A stretch of 64,000 nt of DNA, taken from assembly GCF_036226685.1 (NCBI RefSeq), contig NZ_CP109010.1, positions 124,001 to 188,000 on the forward strand, given 5' to 3'. Each line of letters begins with the position of its first letter. Position 1 is the stretch's first letter. The translations under genes and the position numbers were made by a program. Of the stretch, positions 55,392 through 63,778 are shown piece after piece. The notes under the pieces are model-generated. The model ran no database searches and had not been told where the DNA came from. It saw only the letters and a list, made by a program, of their open reading frames with translations. The DNA comes from Streptomyces sp. NBC_00690 (GTDB lineage: Bacteria > Actinomycetota > Actinomycetes > Streptomycetales > Streptomycetaceae).

Positions 55392-55805
55392 TCAGCTGGT
55401 CATTGACCACCTGTACACAAGCGATGTAGGAGCGGATCGGCTGGTCGACCGCGGCGAAGACGCTGTGGGAGGTGTCGGGGCCGACTGCAGGCGCGGGACG
55501 GCGGTAAGCAGTTGGTGCAGCGCGTCGGCCAGGACGTCGCTCGCGCCGTCCAGCAGGATCAGGACCACGCAGATCCCGGTGAGTCCGAGCGCGATCTTCA
55601 CCCAGTTCGCCATACCGTGCCAGCCGAGTTCGGGGCTCGGTGCAGGTCCTCCCAGCGGCAAGTCGACGGGTTCGCGGATTCTCGGGGTGGAGTCGCGGGG
55701 AACCGGAGGGGGACGTGGCGCCCGCTGGCGGAGTAGCCGGCGGGTTCGGCCTTCGTACTGGTAGGCGTCTGTGATCGGGCGACCGGTAATTGATGGCTCG
55801 TGCAC
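55392..55805 (-). CDS. Small membrane protein, 137 aa
   Basis: Probable start GTG 55805, eight bases after the stop of the 135-aa gene. The first ~70 residues are Pro/Arg-rich and cytoplasmic. One membrane helix lies at about 75-95 (WVKIALGLTGICVVLILLDG), followed by a helical stretch (ASDVLADALHQLLTAV). The C-terminus is Ser/Pro-rich. No family recognised. Confidence 0.45.
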   Translation of the reverse strand: MHEPSITGRPITDAYQYEGRTRRLLRQRAPRPPPVPRDSTPRIREPVDLPLGGPAPSPELGWHGMANWVKIALGLTGICVVLILLDGASDVLADALHQLLTAVPRLQSAPTPPTASSPRSTSRSAPTSLVYRWSMTS

Positions 55806-55812
55806 CTTCTGA

Positions 55813-56220
55813 CTACTGTGAGTTTCCGTCGGGGGTGGGGCGGCCTCGGGTAGGGCTTTGTGTTGCGGTGTCGGGATCGATGCCTTGGCGCCGTAGCAGC
55901 GCGCGGACCCTCTCCCACCGCTCAGCGGGCAACTCCCACCCGATCGCCGATCCGGTGTCACTCGCGGAGAAGGAGACTCCTGATCCCGTCGCCCCCCAGA
56001 TCTCTGCCGAGATGGTGTGCGGCACGAGGGTGATGAACCATTCGCGCTGCCGTTCGTCCGTCAAGTCCAGGACAACGGCGGTCTCCCCTTCCCGGGCGCC
56101 CGTCGCGTCGGCGATGGCGGTGAGGGCGGCCTGGGCATCCGAAGGCCAGGGAAGGTCAGAGATGAGATCAATGTCCGCCGAGGCCGCGTCAGGTGCGACC
56201 TCCCGTATCCACTTCTTCAA
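55813..56220 (-). CDS. Hypothetical protein, 135 aa
   Basis: A soluble protein with a well-formed core: MKKWIREVAPDAASADIDLI, SDLPWPSDAQAALTAIADAT, VVLDLTDERQREWFITLVPH and WELPAERWERVRALLRRQGI. No known motif. It may be missing an N-terminal part, since protein-like sequence in other frames continues upstream (56221-56600). First gene of a likely two-gene unit. Confidence 0.5.
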   Translation of the reverse strand: MKKWIREVAPDAASADIDLISDLPWPSDAQAALTAIADATGAREGETAVVLDLTDERQREWFITLVPHTISAEIWGATGSGVSFSASDTGSAIGWELPAERWERVRALLRRQGIDPDTATQSPTRGRPTPDGNSQ

Positions 56221-56707
56221 CCACTGCCCGTGCTGTTTCGGGGGTGGTGCCTTCTAGGAGAAAGAGGTCAAGCGGACGTGGCCTCTGGCCATCGCGGCTT
56301 CCGAGAGACCGGGCGAAATCGGTGAGTGTGCGCGTGAGTGAGTGTTTGGCGGACACGAGCTGTTGTCTCCTCTGGAGGTGCTTGCGCGGATCGTTTCATC
56401 GGGAACAGCACGGCTATATCCTGTTCGGCCAGTGCCTCCGTGATCGCGGCAATGTCCACCAGTGCCCGTCCAGAAGTGGCTCCAACACGCCGTGGTGAAC
56501 CTATCCATCCGAGGGCGGACGGTGGTGACGACGCGCTCTTCGTCGTGAGCGCCGTGGTAGGTGCCGACCCAGTCGCCGTAGCCACCGCAAGGGAGGTCGG
56601 TTCATCGCGTCGTCGCCTCCTGCTGCTGGTTGATGAGCGTGAGGGCTGCGATCGCGGTGTCGGCCAGGGTGCTGACAGACGCCGACGAGGATCAGCACAC
56701 TGAGCAC
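56221..56707. other. Decayed stretch
   Basis: Minus-strand fragments include a tail near 56610-56690 (LADTAIAALTLINQQQE) that resembles the C-terminus of the deoxyribosyltransferase-like protein at 57210 (TETATAALALLTAKSS). It is probably the end of a lost paralogue. Nothing continuous is left. Confidence 0.3.
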
Positions 56708-56983
56708 ATGCGATATGAAACGAGAGCCGAGAGAGCCAGGCTCAAGGGCGTGAAGGCCCTCATCTCGCTGGCCATCCTCGTGGCCTCACCAGCGTTACTG
56801 GTAGCCGGAGCACCGATCCGCCGCCGTTACCTCCGGTACATCTACCGTGATGAAGCGCCGCAGATCCACGACAAGGAACGCGGCCAGGTCAGCGCCCACT
56901 ACTTCGTGGTCGCTCACCCTCTTCTTGAGTGGCTCTGCTGGCCCACAGAGGCATTCGCCCACCTCATCGAACGCCGAGGTTAG
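56708..56983 (+). CDS. Small membrane protein, 91 aa
   Basis: Reads from ATG 56708 (MRYETRAERARLKGV) with a weak SD. One membrane helix (ALISLAILVASPALLVAGA) is followed by a basic segment (RRRYLRYIYRDEAPQ) and a C-terminal HPLLEWLCWPTEAFAHL. Alone on its strand. No family recognised. Confidence 0.45.
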   Translation: MRYETRAERARLKGVKALISLAILVASPALLVAGAPIRRRYLRYIYRDEAPQIHDKERGQVSAHYFVVAHPLLEWLCWPTEAFAHLIERRG

Positions 56984-57209
56984 ACGACTAGCTGAGGAGA
57001 ATGCCGACTCCTCGTCGCTGTGTGTAGGAGCACGTCGTTGCGCGCGTCCTTCGTTTTCGTACCGAGGTGTCGAGCACCGGGAAGGTCAAGGGGTTGGAGG
57101 TTGAGCTCCGCTGACGTTTCGCCCCTGAACGCGGAAAGGCCCCTGTCCGTGCCTCGGAAGGCGCGGGCAGGGGCTCGGTCTACCAAGTGGTCCGGATGTT
57201 CTTTCCGGA

Positions 57210-57707
57210 CTACCTGGAGGACTTGGCGGTGAGGAGTGCGAGGGCTGCGGTTGCGGTTTCGGTCAGGGTGGTGAAGACGGGTACGCCGTGGCGTTGGGCG
57301 ACGTAGATGAGGTATCTGTTCCGCTCGGGGTTGGGGCAGTCGGGCGGGCATCCGAGCACGGCCTTGCCCGTGCTGACATCGAGGCCGAATTCGACGTTGG
57401 TGGTGAAGCCGGGCATGTGTGTGAGGTCGCGGGGGATCCAGAAGAGGATTGCGTCGGCCGACGCGCGGGCTTCAGTTTCCCAGTCGACCTGATCGTCGTA
57501 GTGGGCGGCTCGTACGCCGCCGCGGGACTCGGGGGAGAGCACAGTGAGCGGCTGCGGCCCGGTCCACTGGGCGGCGAGTTCGGTGGTGGCGGCGGGGCGC
57601 CAGGATTCGACGGGTCCGCCGAGTCGTGGGGTGGGGCCGGCCAGAAACACGGACGGGCCGTGGGCGGGCAGGGGTTCGCGGGCCATGACGATGTAGATGT
57701 TGTTCAA
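57210..57707 (-). CDS. Nucleoside 2-deoxyribosyltransferase-like protein
   Basis: A 165-aa protein with the family's order of motifs: VFLAGPTPR at the start, SWRPAATTELAAQW, then VDWETEARASADAILFWIPR (acidic active-site region) and FTTNVEFGLDVSTGKAVLGC with the catalytic-type Glu in NVEFG. Members cleave or exchange nucleoside bases; some plasmid or phage versions act on modified nucleotides. Its TTG start (57705-57707) overlaps the HIT gene stop (TTGA), so it is translated as part of the same operon. Confidence 0.75.
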   Translation of the reverse strand: MNNIYIVMAREPLPAHGPSVFLAGPTPRLGGPVESWRPAATTELAAQWTGPQPLTVLSPESRGGVRAAHYDDQVDWETEARASADAILFWIPRDLTHMPGFTTNVEFGLDVSTGKAVLGCPPDCPNPERNRYLIYVAQRHGVPVFTTLTETATAALALLTAKSSR

Positions 57708-58078
57708 CGGGTGTGTCCGTTCTGATTGGTGGCGCGGGCGGCTTGCTGAGGGGTCCAGGGAAGCGGCAGGCCGTCCCCGGCCGCGCGAGGAACAACATGC
57801 AGGTGCAGATGGAATTGGGTCTGGGTCGCGGCGGCGCCGCGGCTGGTGATGACGTTGGCGGCGGGGAGTTCAGCGGCGAGTTCGGCGGCGCGGGCCATGG
57901 TCGCGGCGGAGATGGCCGGGTTGGTGCCGACGTCGGCGACGTGTTCGCGGGGGATCACCAGGAGGTGGCCGTCGTTCACACCACCGGAGCGGGGGCGGAT
58001 CGCGATGGCGTCGGGCCATTCCCGGACCACGTCGGCCGGTGTGGTGCCTGCGGCGATGTCGCAGAAGGCGCAGTTCAT
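57704..58078 (-). CDS. HIT-family nucleotide-binding hydrolase
   Basis: A 124-aa protein starting at ATG 58078 with GGAGGT 6 bases upstream. The N-terminus has CAFCDIAAG (zinc-binding-type start), then GGVNDGHLLVIPREHVADV and the signature QFHLHLHVVPR (HxHxH). HIT proteins hydrolyse or transfer nucleotidyl groups such as AMP-amine or dinucleoside polyphosphates. The start overlaps the ASCH-pseudogene stop (ATGA) and its stop overlaps the next gene, so the three formed a coupled operon. Confidence 0.85.
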   Translation of the reverse strand: MNCAFCDIAAGTTPADVVREWPDAIAIRPRSGGVNDGHLLVIPREHVADVGTNPAISAATMARAAELAAELPAANVITSRGAAATQTQFHLHLHVVPRAAGDGLPLPWTPQQAARATNQNGHTR

Positions 58079-58450
58079 GGGGTGACCTCCGGGTTGAGGT
58101 GGGGGAGTTGGAGGAGGACCTGGTCGACGAGGTCCTGGGGCGGGCGCCACGGTCCGAGCTGGCCGCTCAGCCACGGGATTGGCAGCGCGAGTTCGTGGAC
58201 GTCGGTGAGGACCAGGTGGTGGGCGTCGGGCTGCGCCCAGGGTGAGTGGCGACGAGCGGGTCACGCAGCGGGGCCCGCTCGGTGGCCTGCCCGGCGTGCA
58301 GAAGTACGAGGCCACGCCAGGACCAGGAGACCGACGATTCTCCACGTCCTTCCCGGCGAGGATGGAGGTCGTCCAGGGCTGGCGGATCGTGATGCCGCGA
58401 ATCCAGGTGCCCGGATCGGCGGCGGTGTCGGTGCAGTGCTTGGTGTCCAA
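58075..58450 (-). pseudogene. ASCH-domain protein, frameshifted and shortened
   Basis: In one frame the sequence reads GTWIRGITIRQPWTTSILAG and KDVENRRS, the classic ASCH start (TIRQPWA..I..G.K..ENR). It then continues in another frame as RGLVLLHAGQATERAPLRDP, and finally WAQPDAHHLVLTDVHELALP and VDQVLLQLPHL to a TGA overlapping the HIT start. The middle is shorter than usual. ASCH proteins bind RNA or modified nucleosides, fitting the HIT/deoxyribosyltransferase neighbours. Confidence 0.7.
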
Positions 58451-58640
58451 TAGCTGGCCTCCGCAAGGGCTTGGTGGTGCGAGGGGTACGAGTTCGGAGA
58501 GAGCGCTGCGCGAGGAGCAGGAGTTCCCGGTTGCGGCGCTGTTGCTCGGGGGTGGTCGGGCGGGCCTGCGCCCCGTAGCGGTGCCAGAGCGGGGAGGCGG
58601 GCGGCTCGGGGTAGGCGAGGGCGAGGGCGGTGCTGCTCAT
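58451..58640 (-). CDS. Short ORF between GGDEF remnant and ASCH remnant
   Basis: From ATG 58640 the frame reads MSSTALALAYPEPPASPLWH, RYGAQARPTTPEQQRRNREL and LLLAQRSLRTRTP, which looks like a genuine small basic protein. Its proper end is unclear, because the frame runs on through the ASCH remnant. Probably a frameshifted small gene of the same operon. No function known. Confidence 0.3.
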
Positions 58641-59105
58641 GTGGCTCGACCCGGGGGCTGCGGTGCCGGGGTGTCCAGCGCGGCGGCCGTTGATGGAGGG
58701 CGTGGTGGCGTGCCTCGGTTCGGCGATGACGGCGTGGCCGGTGTGCTTGCCCTCGTATATCGCGGCGTCGGCGGCCCGCTGGAGCACGCTCAGGTCCGTC
58801 GTGCCGAGGGTGTCGGGGGAGGCGGCGCCGACCGAGACGGCGACGTCGACCGGCCCGGCGTCGGTGGTGACCGGAGCGGCCAGGAGCCGGATCAGCTGAG
58901 TAAGGCGCAGTTGGCGGTGGCGGGGGTTCCGATGAGGGTGAGGACGGTGAACTCGTCGCCTCCGAGGCGGCCGACGAGGCTGCGGGGGCTGCCCAGTCGG
59001 TGAGGCGGGCGGTGGTTTCGGCGAGGACGCGGTCACCGACGGCGTGGCCGAGGCGGTCGTTGATCTGCTTGAAGTGGTCGAGGTCGGAAACGCGTGGGTT
59101 CGCGG
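58641..59105 (-). pseudogene. C-terminal part of a split GGDEF-domain protein
   Basis: Readable in three frames: SDLDHFKQINDRLGHAVGD, then LVGRLGGDEFTVLTLIGTPA with an intact GGDEF motif, then LRLTQLIRLLAAPVTTDAGP, VDVAVSVGAAS and LQRAADAAIYEGKHTGHAV. This is the diguanylate-cyclase fold starting in mid-domain. The matching beginning (RDRLTGALRRENW) lies at 60500-60780, so about 1.4 kb containing the SUKH-like gene now sits inside it. Confidence 0.7.
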
Positions 59106-59222
59106 ATTCCGGGAGCGGAGAGATGACGAACCCACTCGCCTGTCAGCCTTGGAGGCGGTGTCGGAAGCGGGTTCGGTGCGGGGCATTGGGGGTGACCGGT
59201 CGTGGCCGAGGATGATGCGGGA

Positions 59223-60344
59223 ATGAATGATCAGGTTCCCGCTGTAATTCCAGCGCTGGTGTTCGATCGGGAGTACGTACCCGTGCTCGTCGGCGGCTCG
59301 GTAGTACCCAGGCGCTTCACGGTGGGCGGTGCCAGTGTCGTCATAGGCCCGGCCGGAATGGTGATCATCGCGGAAGCGACTGACGCACCCGCCAAAAGCG
59401 GTGTGTGGAACGCTGAGGAGGTCCGCTTGATCGGGCCCGCACCGGCGCCGGTCACAGAGCGACTCATGGGGGCGCCCTGGGGTGTGGACGAAGGCTCGTT
59501 GCCAATCCACATCGCGGTCCGCGTCAGAGGTGAAGTTCTGTACCTGGGCACCGCCCAGGTGAGCCAGGCCGGCACCTCCGATGGCGTTCTCACCGACTGT
59601 GAACTGCGCTTTGAAGCACCCTTGAGCAGAGAACTCCTCAACCGAGTGCGCCCACCACTTCCACCTGAGCACTTGCCGGACTTGGAGTGGCTGGGGAATG
59701 TGAACGGTGACCGTGCGGCAGCTCTTGAGCAGTTCGTCACCGGCTGGTACCCGACCGCAGGCGCCACCGAATCGCCTACCAGCAACTCCGCGTCACGCCT
59801 TCCCGGTGGACTGAGACAGCTGTACCGGCTCGCGAAGCAGCGGCCGGGTGCCCTCGGAATCCAGAACAGGATCCTGCCCGAGCCAGACCTGCACACCGAC
59901 CATCTCGGGGAGATGCTCGTCTTCGGCGTCGAGAACCAAGGAGGCTTCTTCTGGTCACTCCTGTGGACGCCTAAGGGACCTGAAGCCGATCCGACTGTCT
60001 GGTTCCGTGAATTCGACGAGGAGCCGATCGCCGAACAGGAACCGCTCAGCGGCTTCCTGATCCAGTTCTCCCTCTTCGAGGCATCCATGGGCGCCGAATA
60101 CCTCGCCCTGCCCCGCAAACTCACTGCACCACAGGTCGAGCAACTCACGGAAGCGCTGCACCTTGTGCCCCTGCGTCCCTTCTGGCCCTGGGCACCCACC
60201 CACTTCTACGTGGCCCCCGGCCTCGTCATGCATGTCAGCAGCGAGGACGGCGAAGCATTCGATGTCTGGGCTGGTGCCACCCACCGAAGCGCCCTGGACC
60301 CGCTGGCCGGCCTCCCTATCGACTGGACCCGCTTCGATGGCTGA
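59223..60344 (+). CDS. SUKH-like protein, 373 aa (intact paralogue)
   Basis: ATG 59223 (MNDQVPAVIPALV). Residues about 1-150 are a beta-rich module with a tandem-like pattern (YVPVLVGGSVVPRRFTVGG, SLPIHIAVRVRGEVLYLGT, DGVLTDCELRFEAPLSRELL). Residues about 190-340 have the layout of SMI1/KNR4 (SUKH) proteins: LPGGLRQLYRLAKQRPGAL, NRILPEPDLHTD, LVFGVENQGGFFWSLL, then SGFLIQFSLFEASMGAEYL. SUKH proteins are frequent immunity proteins against polymorphic toxins. The gene lies within a split GGDEF gene, and a frameshifted copy lies next to the RHS toxins (35072-36205). Confidence 0.65.
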   Translation: MNDQVPAVIPALVFDREYVPVLVGGSVVPRRFTVGGASVVIGPAGMVIIAEATDAPAKSGVWNAEEVRLIGPAPAPVTERLMGAPWGVDEGSLPIHIAVRVRGEVLYLGTAQVSQAGTSDGVLTDCELRFEAPLSRELLNRVRPPLPPEHLPDLEWLGNVNGDRAAALEQFVTGWYPTAGATESPTSNSASRLPGGLRQLYRLAKQRPGALGIQNRILPEPDLHTDHLGEMLVFGVENQGGFFWSLLWTPKGPEADPTVWFREFDEEPIAEQEPLSGFLIQFSLFEASMGAEYLALPRKLTAPQVEQLTEALHLVPLRPFWPWAPTHFYVAPGLVMHVSSEDGEAFDVWAGATHRSALDPLAGLPIDWTRFDG

Positions 60345-60381
60345 TTGTCCCAGGAGACCAGCTGACGGTCCGCCGTGGTGA

Positions 60382-60780
60382 TCACCTCAGTTGCCGGGTG
60401 GTCAACGGGGGTAGTCGGGCCGTCCGCTCCGGGTACGCCGCAGCGACGTAGCGCATGGCGGTCTGAGCGGTGATCCCGAAGAGCCGCATCAGCTTGAGGG
60501 GATCACCGGTGCAGATGAGGACGACGGCCTGGTCGTGGTGGCGGTCGAGGGGCCGCTGCGCCCGGGGCGTCCAGTTCTCGCGGCGCAGGGCTCCGGTGAG
60601 CCGGTCCCGGCCGGCGGCGGCTAGGCGGCGGCGCAGCCGGATCGCGTCGGCGACGGCCAGGGCGAGCGGGATGGCGGCTGCGGTCAGCAGTGCGGCGGGG
60701 GACTGCGTATGACGGCGGTGGCGGGCGTGATGGAGCTCCCTCTCCGCCTTTCGGGGCGGGGGATTGGTGAAGAGGCGCAC
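60382..60780 (-). pseudogene. Fusion remnant: GGDEF-protein start joined to integrase-like tail
   Basis: From GTG 60780 the frame encodes a membrane-helix-containing N-terminus (ALLTAAAIPLALAVADAIRL) and the start of a GGDEF domain (RDRLTGALRRENWTPRA, DQAVVLI). It then switches, near 60510, to GDPLKLMRLFGITAQTAMRY and VAAAYPERT, which resembles the C-terminal end of plasmid tyrosine recombinases. The rest of the GGDEF domain is at 58641-59105. The switch marks the right border of the inserted segment. Confidence 0.6.
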
Positions 60781-60814
60781 CCTGTTGCTGTGGTAGGCGG
60801 TGGGTGCGCCTCTT
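60770..60814. terminator. Strong hairpin between AAA_33 and GGDEF remnants
   Basis: AAGAGGCGCACCC pairs perfectly with GGGTGCGCCTCTT (13 bp) across a 19-base loop. It overlaps the GTG start proposed for the GGDEF remnant, so besides termination it could act as a translational control hairpin. Confidence 0.55.
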
Positions 60815-60895
60815 CGTCGTGTACGGGGTGGTGGTCTGCCCGGTTAGAGCCAGGCGGTGACGCAGGTACGGGGCTTGGGCCGGGGGTGCGGTTGT

Positions 60896-61489
60896 TCACC
60901 ACGGGGGGCTGGCGGCGAGGAGGTCATCGCAGTGGTCGCAGACGGGCTCGTCGGGGGCGCCGCCGAGGTGGGCGTCGAGGAGGTCGGCCGGGCTGGTGAC
61001 CTGGGTCCACAGGGCGCCGTCGCAGCCGTCCGGGCAGGGCTCGGGGAGGCGGGCCTGCCAGCAGTGGTCGAACGGGTCGCCGTCGCCTTGGTGGCGGAGG
61101 TGGAGTTCGCGTCCGGCGATGGCGAGGAGCAGGTGCCCGGGGACAGGGTGAGGGGAGATTGCGGCGGCCAGGTCGTCGCCGAAGACGGTCCGGAACGCGG
61201 CCAGCAGACCGTCGGAGCCTGCGTCAGCGCCCGCGCGTTCCAGGAGCAGGCGCAGCAGGTCCAGCGTCGTGCCGTCGTGGGCGAAGCCCTCCCGCAGCAG
61301 TTGGCGGTGTGGGGGATGCTCTGGTGCTGGCGGGCGATCACGTCGGCGGGCACCTGCCGTGCCGGGGGCCGTGTGTGTTGGCGGGCCTGGCAGACGGTGA
61401 GCGGGGTGCGGACGACGAGCGCAACCGCCGGGATGTTGTGGGCACGGGCCCGGTCCACCAGGGCGATCCGATGGGGCTCGTGAGTGCTG
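60896..61489 (-). pseudogene. AAA_33 kinase-like gene, C-terminal part
   Basis: Picks up directly at the IS border with ATSTHEPHRIALVDRARAHN, AVALVVRTPLTVCQARQHTR and ARQVPADVIARQHQSI. After a frame change it continues TLDLLRLLLERAGADAG, HLLLAIAGRELHLRHQGDGD and a Cys-rich end with EPCPDGCDG and PVCDHCDD (possible zinc site). It is the downstream half of the gene whose P-loop half lies at 63401-63663. Confidence 0.75.
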
Positions 61490-61578
61490 GTGGCGTTCCC
61501 TGTCAAGTTCTACTGTTCGCATCGAGCGAATCCCAGCGGGGCCATGAACGCGGTTGTCTCACTGAGCTGTTTCCAACC

Positions 61579-62140
61579 TCAGTTTGAGCAGGTCAGATGC
61601 AGGGTGAGGACGGCCTGAACCAGGCTGGTGATGCGAGTCGTGGAACATCGCAGCTTGCGCAGGAGCCGCCAGGCCTTGAGGGTGGCCATGGCCTGCTCGA
61701 CGAGCGTAAGGATCCTTGCATGCGAGCGGTTGACAGCCTGCTGACCTGCGGAACGCGTCTCCCAGCGACCCCAATATGGCAGCCGTACGGTGCCGCTGGC
61801 GCCCCGGTAACCCTTGTCGGCCCAGCACTCCACGCCGGCTTCCTCCAGGGCGTCGATGATGCCGTGGGTTCGCGCGGCCTTGATGTCGTGGACCGCGCCG
61901 GGCAGTGCAGGCGGTGCCCACACCAGTCGCCCGGCGGGATCGGTGATGATCTGCACGTTCATGCCGTGCTTCTCATGTTTCCCAGAGCAGAAGGGCCGGT
62001 CGGCCGCGATTCGGTCGATCGGCAGCAGCGTGCCGTCCAGGATCACGAATGCCTTGGTGGAGGCGGTGCAGGCCGCGGTCCGCAGGTCGGAAGCCAGCGC
62101 GGCGAGGGCCGCACCCGCAGCAACCGCTTCAAGCGCTGAA
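61579..62140 (-). pseudogene. IS5-family DDE transposase, N-terminus missing
   Basis: The catalytic part of a DDE_Tnp_4-type transposase is present: AFVILDGTLLPIDRIAADRP (first D), SGKHEKHGMNVQIITDPAGR, PALPGAVHDIKAARTHG (second D), CWADKGYRGA and ILTLVEQAMATLKAWRLLRK (E). It ends LVQAVLTLHLTCSN. The usual ~100-residue N-terminal HTH part is absent upstream of about 62140, where the methyltransferase segment begins. It cannot be functional alone. Confidence 0.8.
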
Positions 62141-62210
62141 CACTTCGCGAAGAACCCGCTGCAGGCGGTCGCGAGCCTGCAGGTCGGCAACGACAACGAT
62201 GAAAGGCGGA

Positions 62211-63014
62211 TCAGCGCGCTGGCTCAGACGTGCCTCGCGCCTGGTCGCGGCCGGCGACCACCAGGTATCCATCGCTCTCGGGGTCGAAGGTGGTGGACTG
62301 CACCGTGAGCCCGACACTCCGCAACTGCGCCACGAGGTCCTCGTACCGGTAGGGCCAGATGGACAACCGCTCCGAGCAGGCTCGCACTGCCCCATCCGGC
62401 TCGATCTGGGCGACCACGATCTCGAGGAAGTGTTCCTGATCCCAGCGCTGCTCGACCTGCCAGTAGTAGCTGACGACCGCATCGCGTTCGTCGCGGCGGA
62501 TGAGTCGATCACGGACGTCTACCCGTGAGCCGGCGGAGCGCACGAGCTCCCAGTTGCGTGAGTGAAGCACAAGGCGTCCGCCCGGATTCAGCAGCCGCGA
62601 CATCGCTTCCAGTGCGGTCAGGCGCCCGGCTGCGCCCTTGGCGTGTCCGAGCGAGTTGCCGACGCAGAACACCAGATCGAACGTGGAGTCCTCCAGGTGG
62701 TCGGGCAGCTCGTCCCAGCTCGCGCGGAGGGCTCGAAGCGAGACACCCTGCTCGTCGGCGGCCTTCTCGGTCCGGCGAACCATCCCATTGCTGGCGTCTG
62801 CGGCGACCACGTCAAGGCCAAGACTCGCGAGACCGACGGCGAGCTGGCCGGTTCCACACGCGCAGTCGAGGACGCGCGCGTTGGGCGGCAGAGAGCCCAC
62901 GACATCGCTGTAGTAAACCGCGGCTGCCTTGGCGGGGGTCAACCTGTCGTCCCCGATCAGCCACTCGTATACGTCGGAAAGCGCCCCGTAACCAGCCACC
63001 GCGATAACCTCCAT
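62211..63014 (-). CDS. SAM-dependent methyltransferase (class I), 267 aa
   Basis: A Rossmann-fold methyltransferase. Motif I is VLDCACGTGQLAVGLASLG, motif II VVAADASNGMVRRTE, motif IV FDLVFCVGNSLGHAKG, and motif V/VI LLNPGGRLVLHSRNWELV. The N-terminus (YGALSDVYEWLIGD) and C-terminus (RYEDLVAQLRSVGLTVQ) are typical of small-molecule methyltransferases such as glycine/sarcosine N-methyltransferase-like enzymes. The substrate is unknown. ATG 63014 is preferred to the GTG just before it. It sits inside an IS as a passenger; no other biosynthetic gene is near. Confidence 0.8.
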   Translation of the reverse strand: MEVIAVAGYGALSDVYEWLIGDDRLTPAKAAAVYYSDVVGSLPPNARVLDCACGTGQLAVGLASLGLDVVAADASNGMVRRTEKAADEQGVSLRALRASWDELPDHLEDSTFDLVFCVGNSLGHAKGAAGRLTALEAMSRLLNPGGRLVLHSRNWELVRSAGSRVDVRDRLIRRDERDAVVSYYWQVEQRWDQEHFLEIVVAQIEPDGAVRACSERLSIWPYRYEDLVAQLRSVGLTVQSTTFDPESDGYLVVAGRDQARGTSEPAR

Positions 63015-63400
63015 CACTCGACGACACGCGGGCTAGACCGCGCCTGCGATTCGGACCTTGCGCCTCGCACTGTGCCGGGCCGTGTCAGCGAAGCATTGAG
63101 CAGGACCCAACCACTTCCGGCCGCTGAGACTCCACCGGATTTCGTGGGAAACCGCGACACACCGCACCGACGCAAGTCCCCACTCCACCGGCGCCCCATC
63201 GGCCACGATGGGGACCGTGGCCGGCAAGCGCGCGTTCACTGCGGAGCGCTTTAGGCACAGCCATCCAAACTGATTGCCGAAACGCCGCGTCCGGATGAAG
63301 GACCGTCAGAGACCGCCCTCTACTGCCATGAGCCAACCGCGTTCACGGCCCCGCCGGGATTCGCTCGACGTGAACAGTAGAACTTGACAGGGAACGCCAC
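63015..63400. other. Right end of the IS5-type element
   Basis: No intact gene. A minus-strand fragment (63033-63239, SLSGRKWLGPAQCFADTARH) may be a relic of another gene. The last ~60 bases are the terminal inverted repeat. Confidence 0.4.
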
Positions 63401-63663
63401 TCCACGACGGTCGGCAGCCGGCGGGCGAGACACCCTTCGAGGATCCCGCCGAACACGCGCAGGGCGTCCGGTGTGGAGTCCTGCGACCCGGCGTCGTCAC
63501 AGACCCGGGCGCGGCGTTCGTCGAGCGAGAGTCGCCACGCGGGCGGGAAGCATGCAGCGATGGAGGACTTGCCGCTTCCGGCCGGGCCGATGAGGACGTA
63601 CAGGCCCGGCTGGGGAGGGTGTCGGTGGGCGAGCGCGGCCGTGGTGGTCATCTCGGTGTTCAT
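63401..63663 (-). pseudogene. AAA_33 kinase-like gene, N-terminal P-loop part
   Basis: ATG 63663 follows AGGAGACTC, a strong ribosome-binding site. The frame encodes PGLYVLIGPAGSGKSSIAAC (Walker A), WRLSLDERRARVCDDAGSQD and VFGGILEGCLARRLPTVV and is then interrupted by the IS at 63400 (continuing with foreign residues). This is the polynucleotide-kinase-like AAA_33 family. The second half lies at 60896-61489. The neighbouring upstream gene is the PycTM-like gene. Confidence 0.8.
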
Positions 63664-63778
63664 GAGTCTCCTGGCGGTGGTCGGCGGTGGGTGGGTGCTG
63701 AGGGTCCACCGCAACCGCCCCGGACCCAGCAACCCGAAGAGGGGGTATGGGTACGGGGCGGCACGGGCAGTCCGTCAG

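Larger units (their letters stand above)
61490..63400 (-). mobile_element. IS5-type element carrying a methyltransferase gene
   Basis: The ends are long inverted repeats. Reading inward from 61490 the sequence is GTGGCGTTCCCTGTCAAG, and the complement of the same sequence ends at 63400. Similarity continues imperfectly for about 60 bases (for example GAGCGAATCCC). It interrupts an AAA_33 gene; comparison with the uninterrupted paralogue near 53797-53830 (GTGCTGGTGGCATCCACGAC) shows the target. The transposase is cut at its N-terminus, and the remaining ~1.2 kb holds the methyltransferase gene. Confidence 0.8.

Noticed and set aside
58167..59672. 501-codon minus-strand open frame
   Set aside because: It runs through the SUKH-like gene, the GGDEF remnant and the ASCH remnant in one accidental frame. 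Only segments of it correspond to real, separate remnants.
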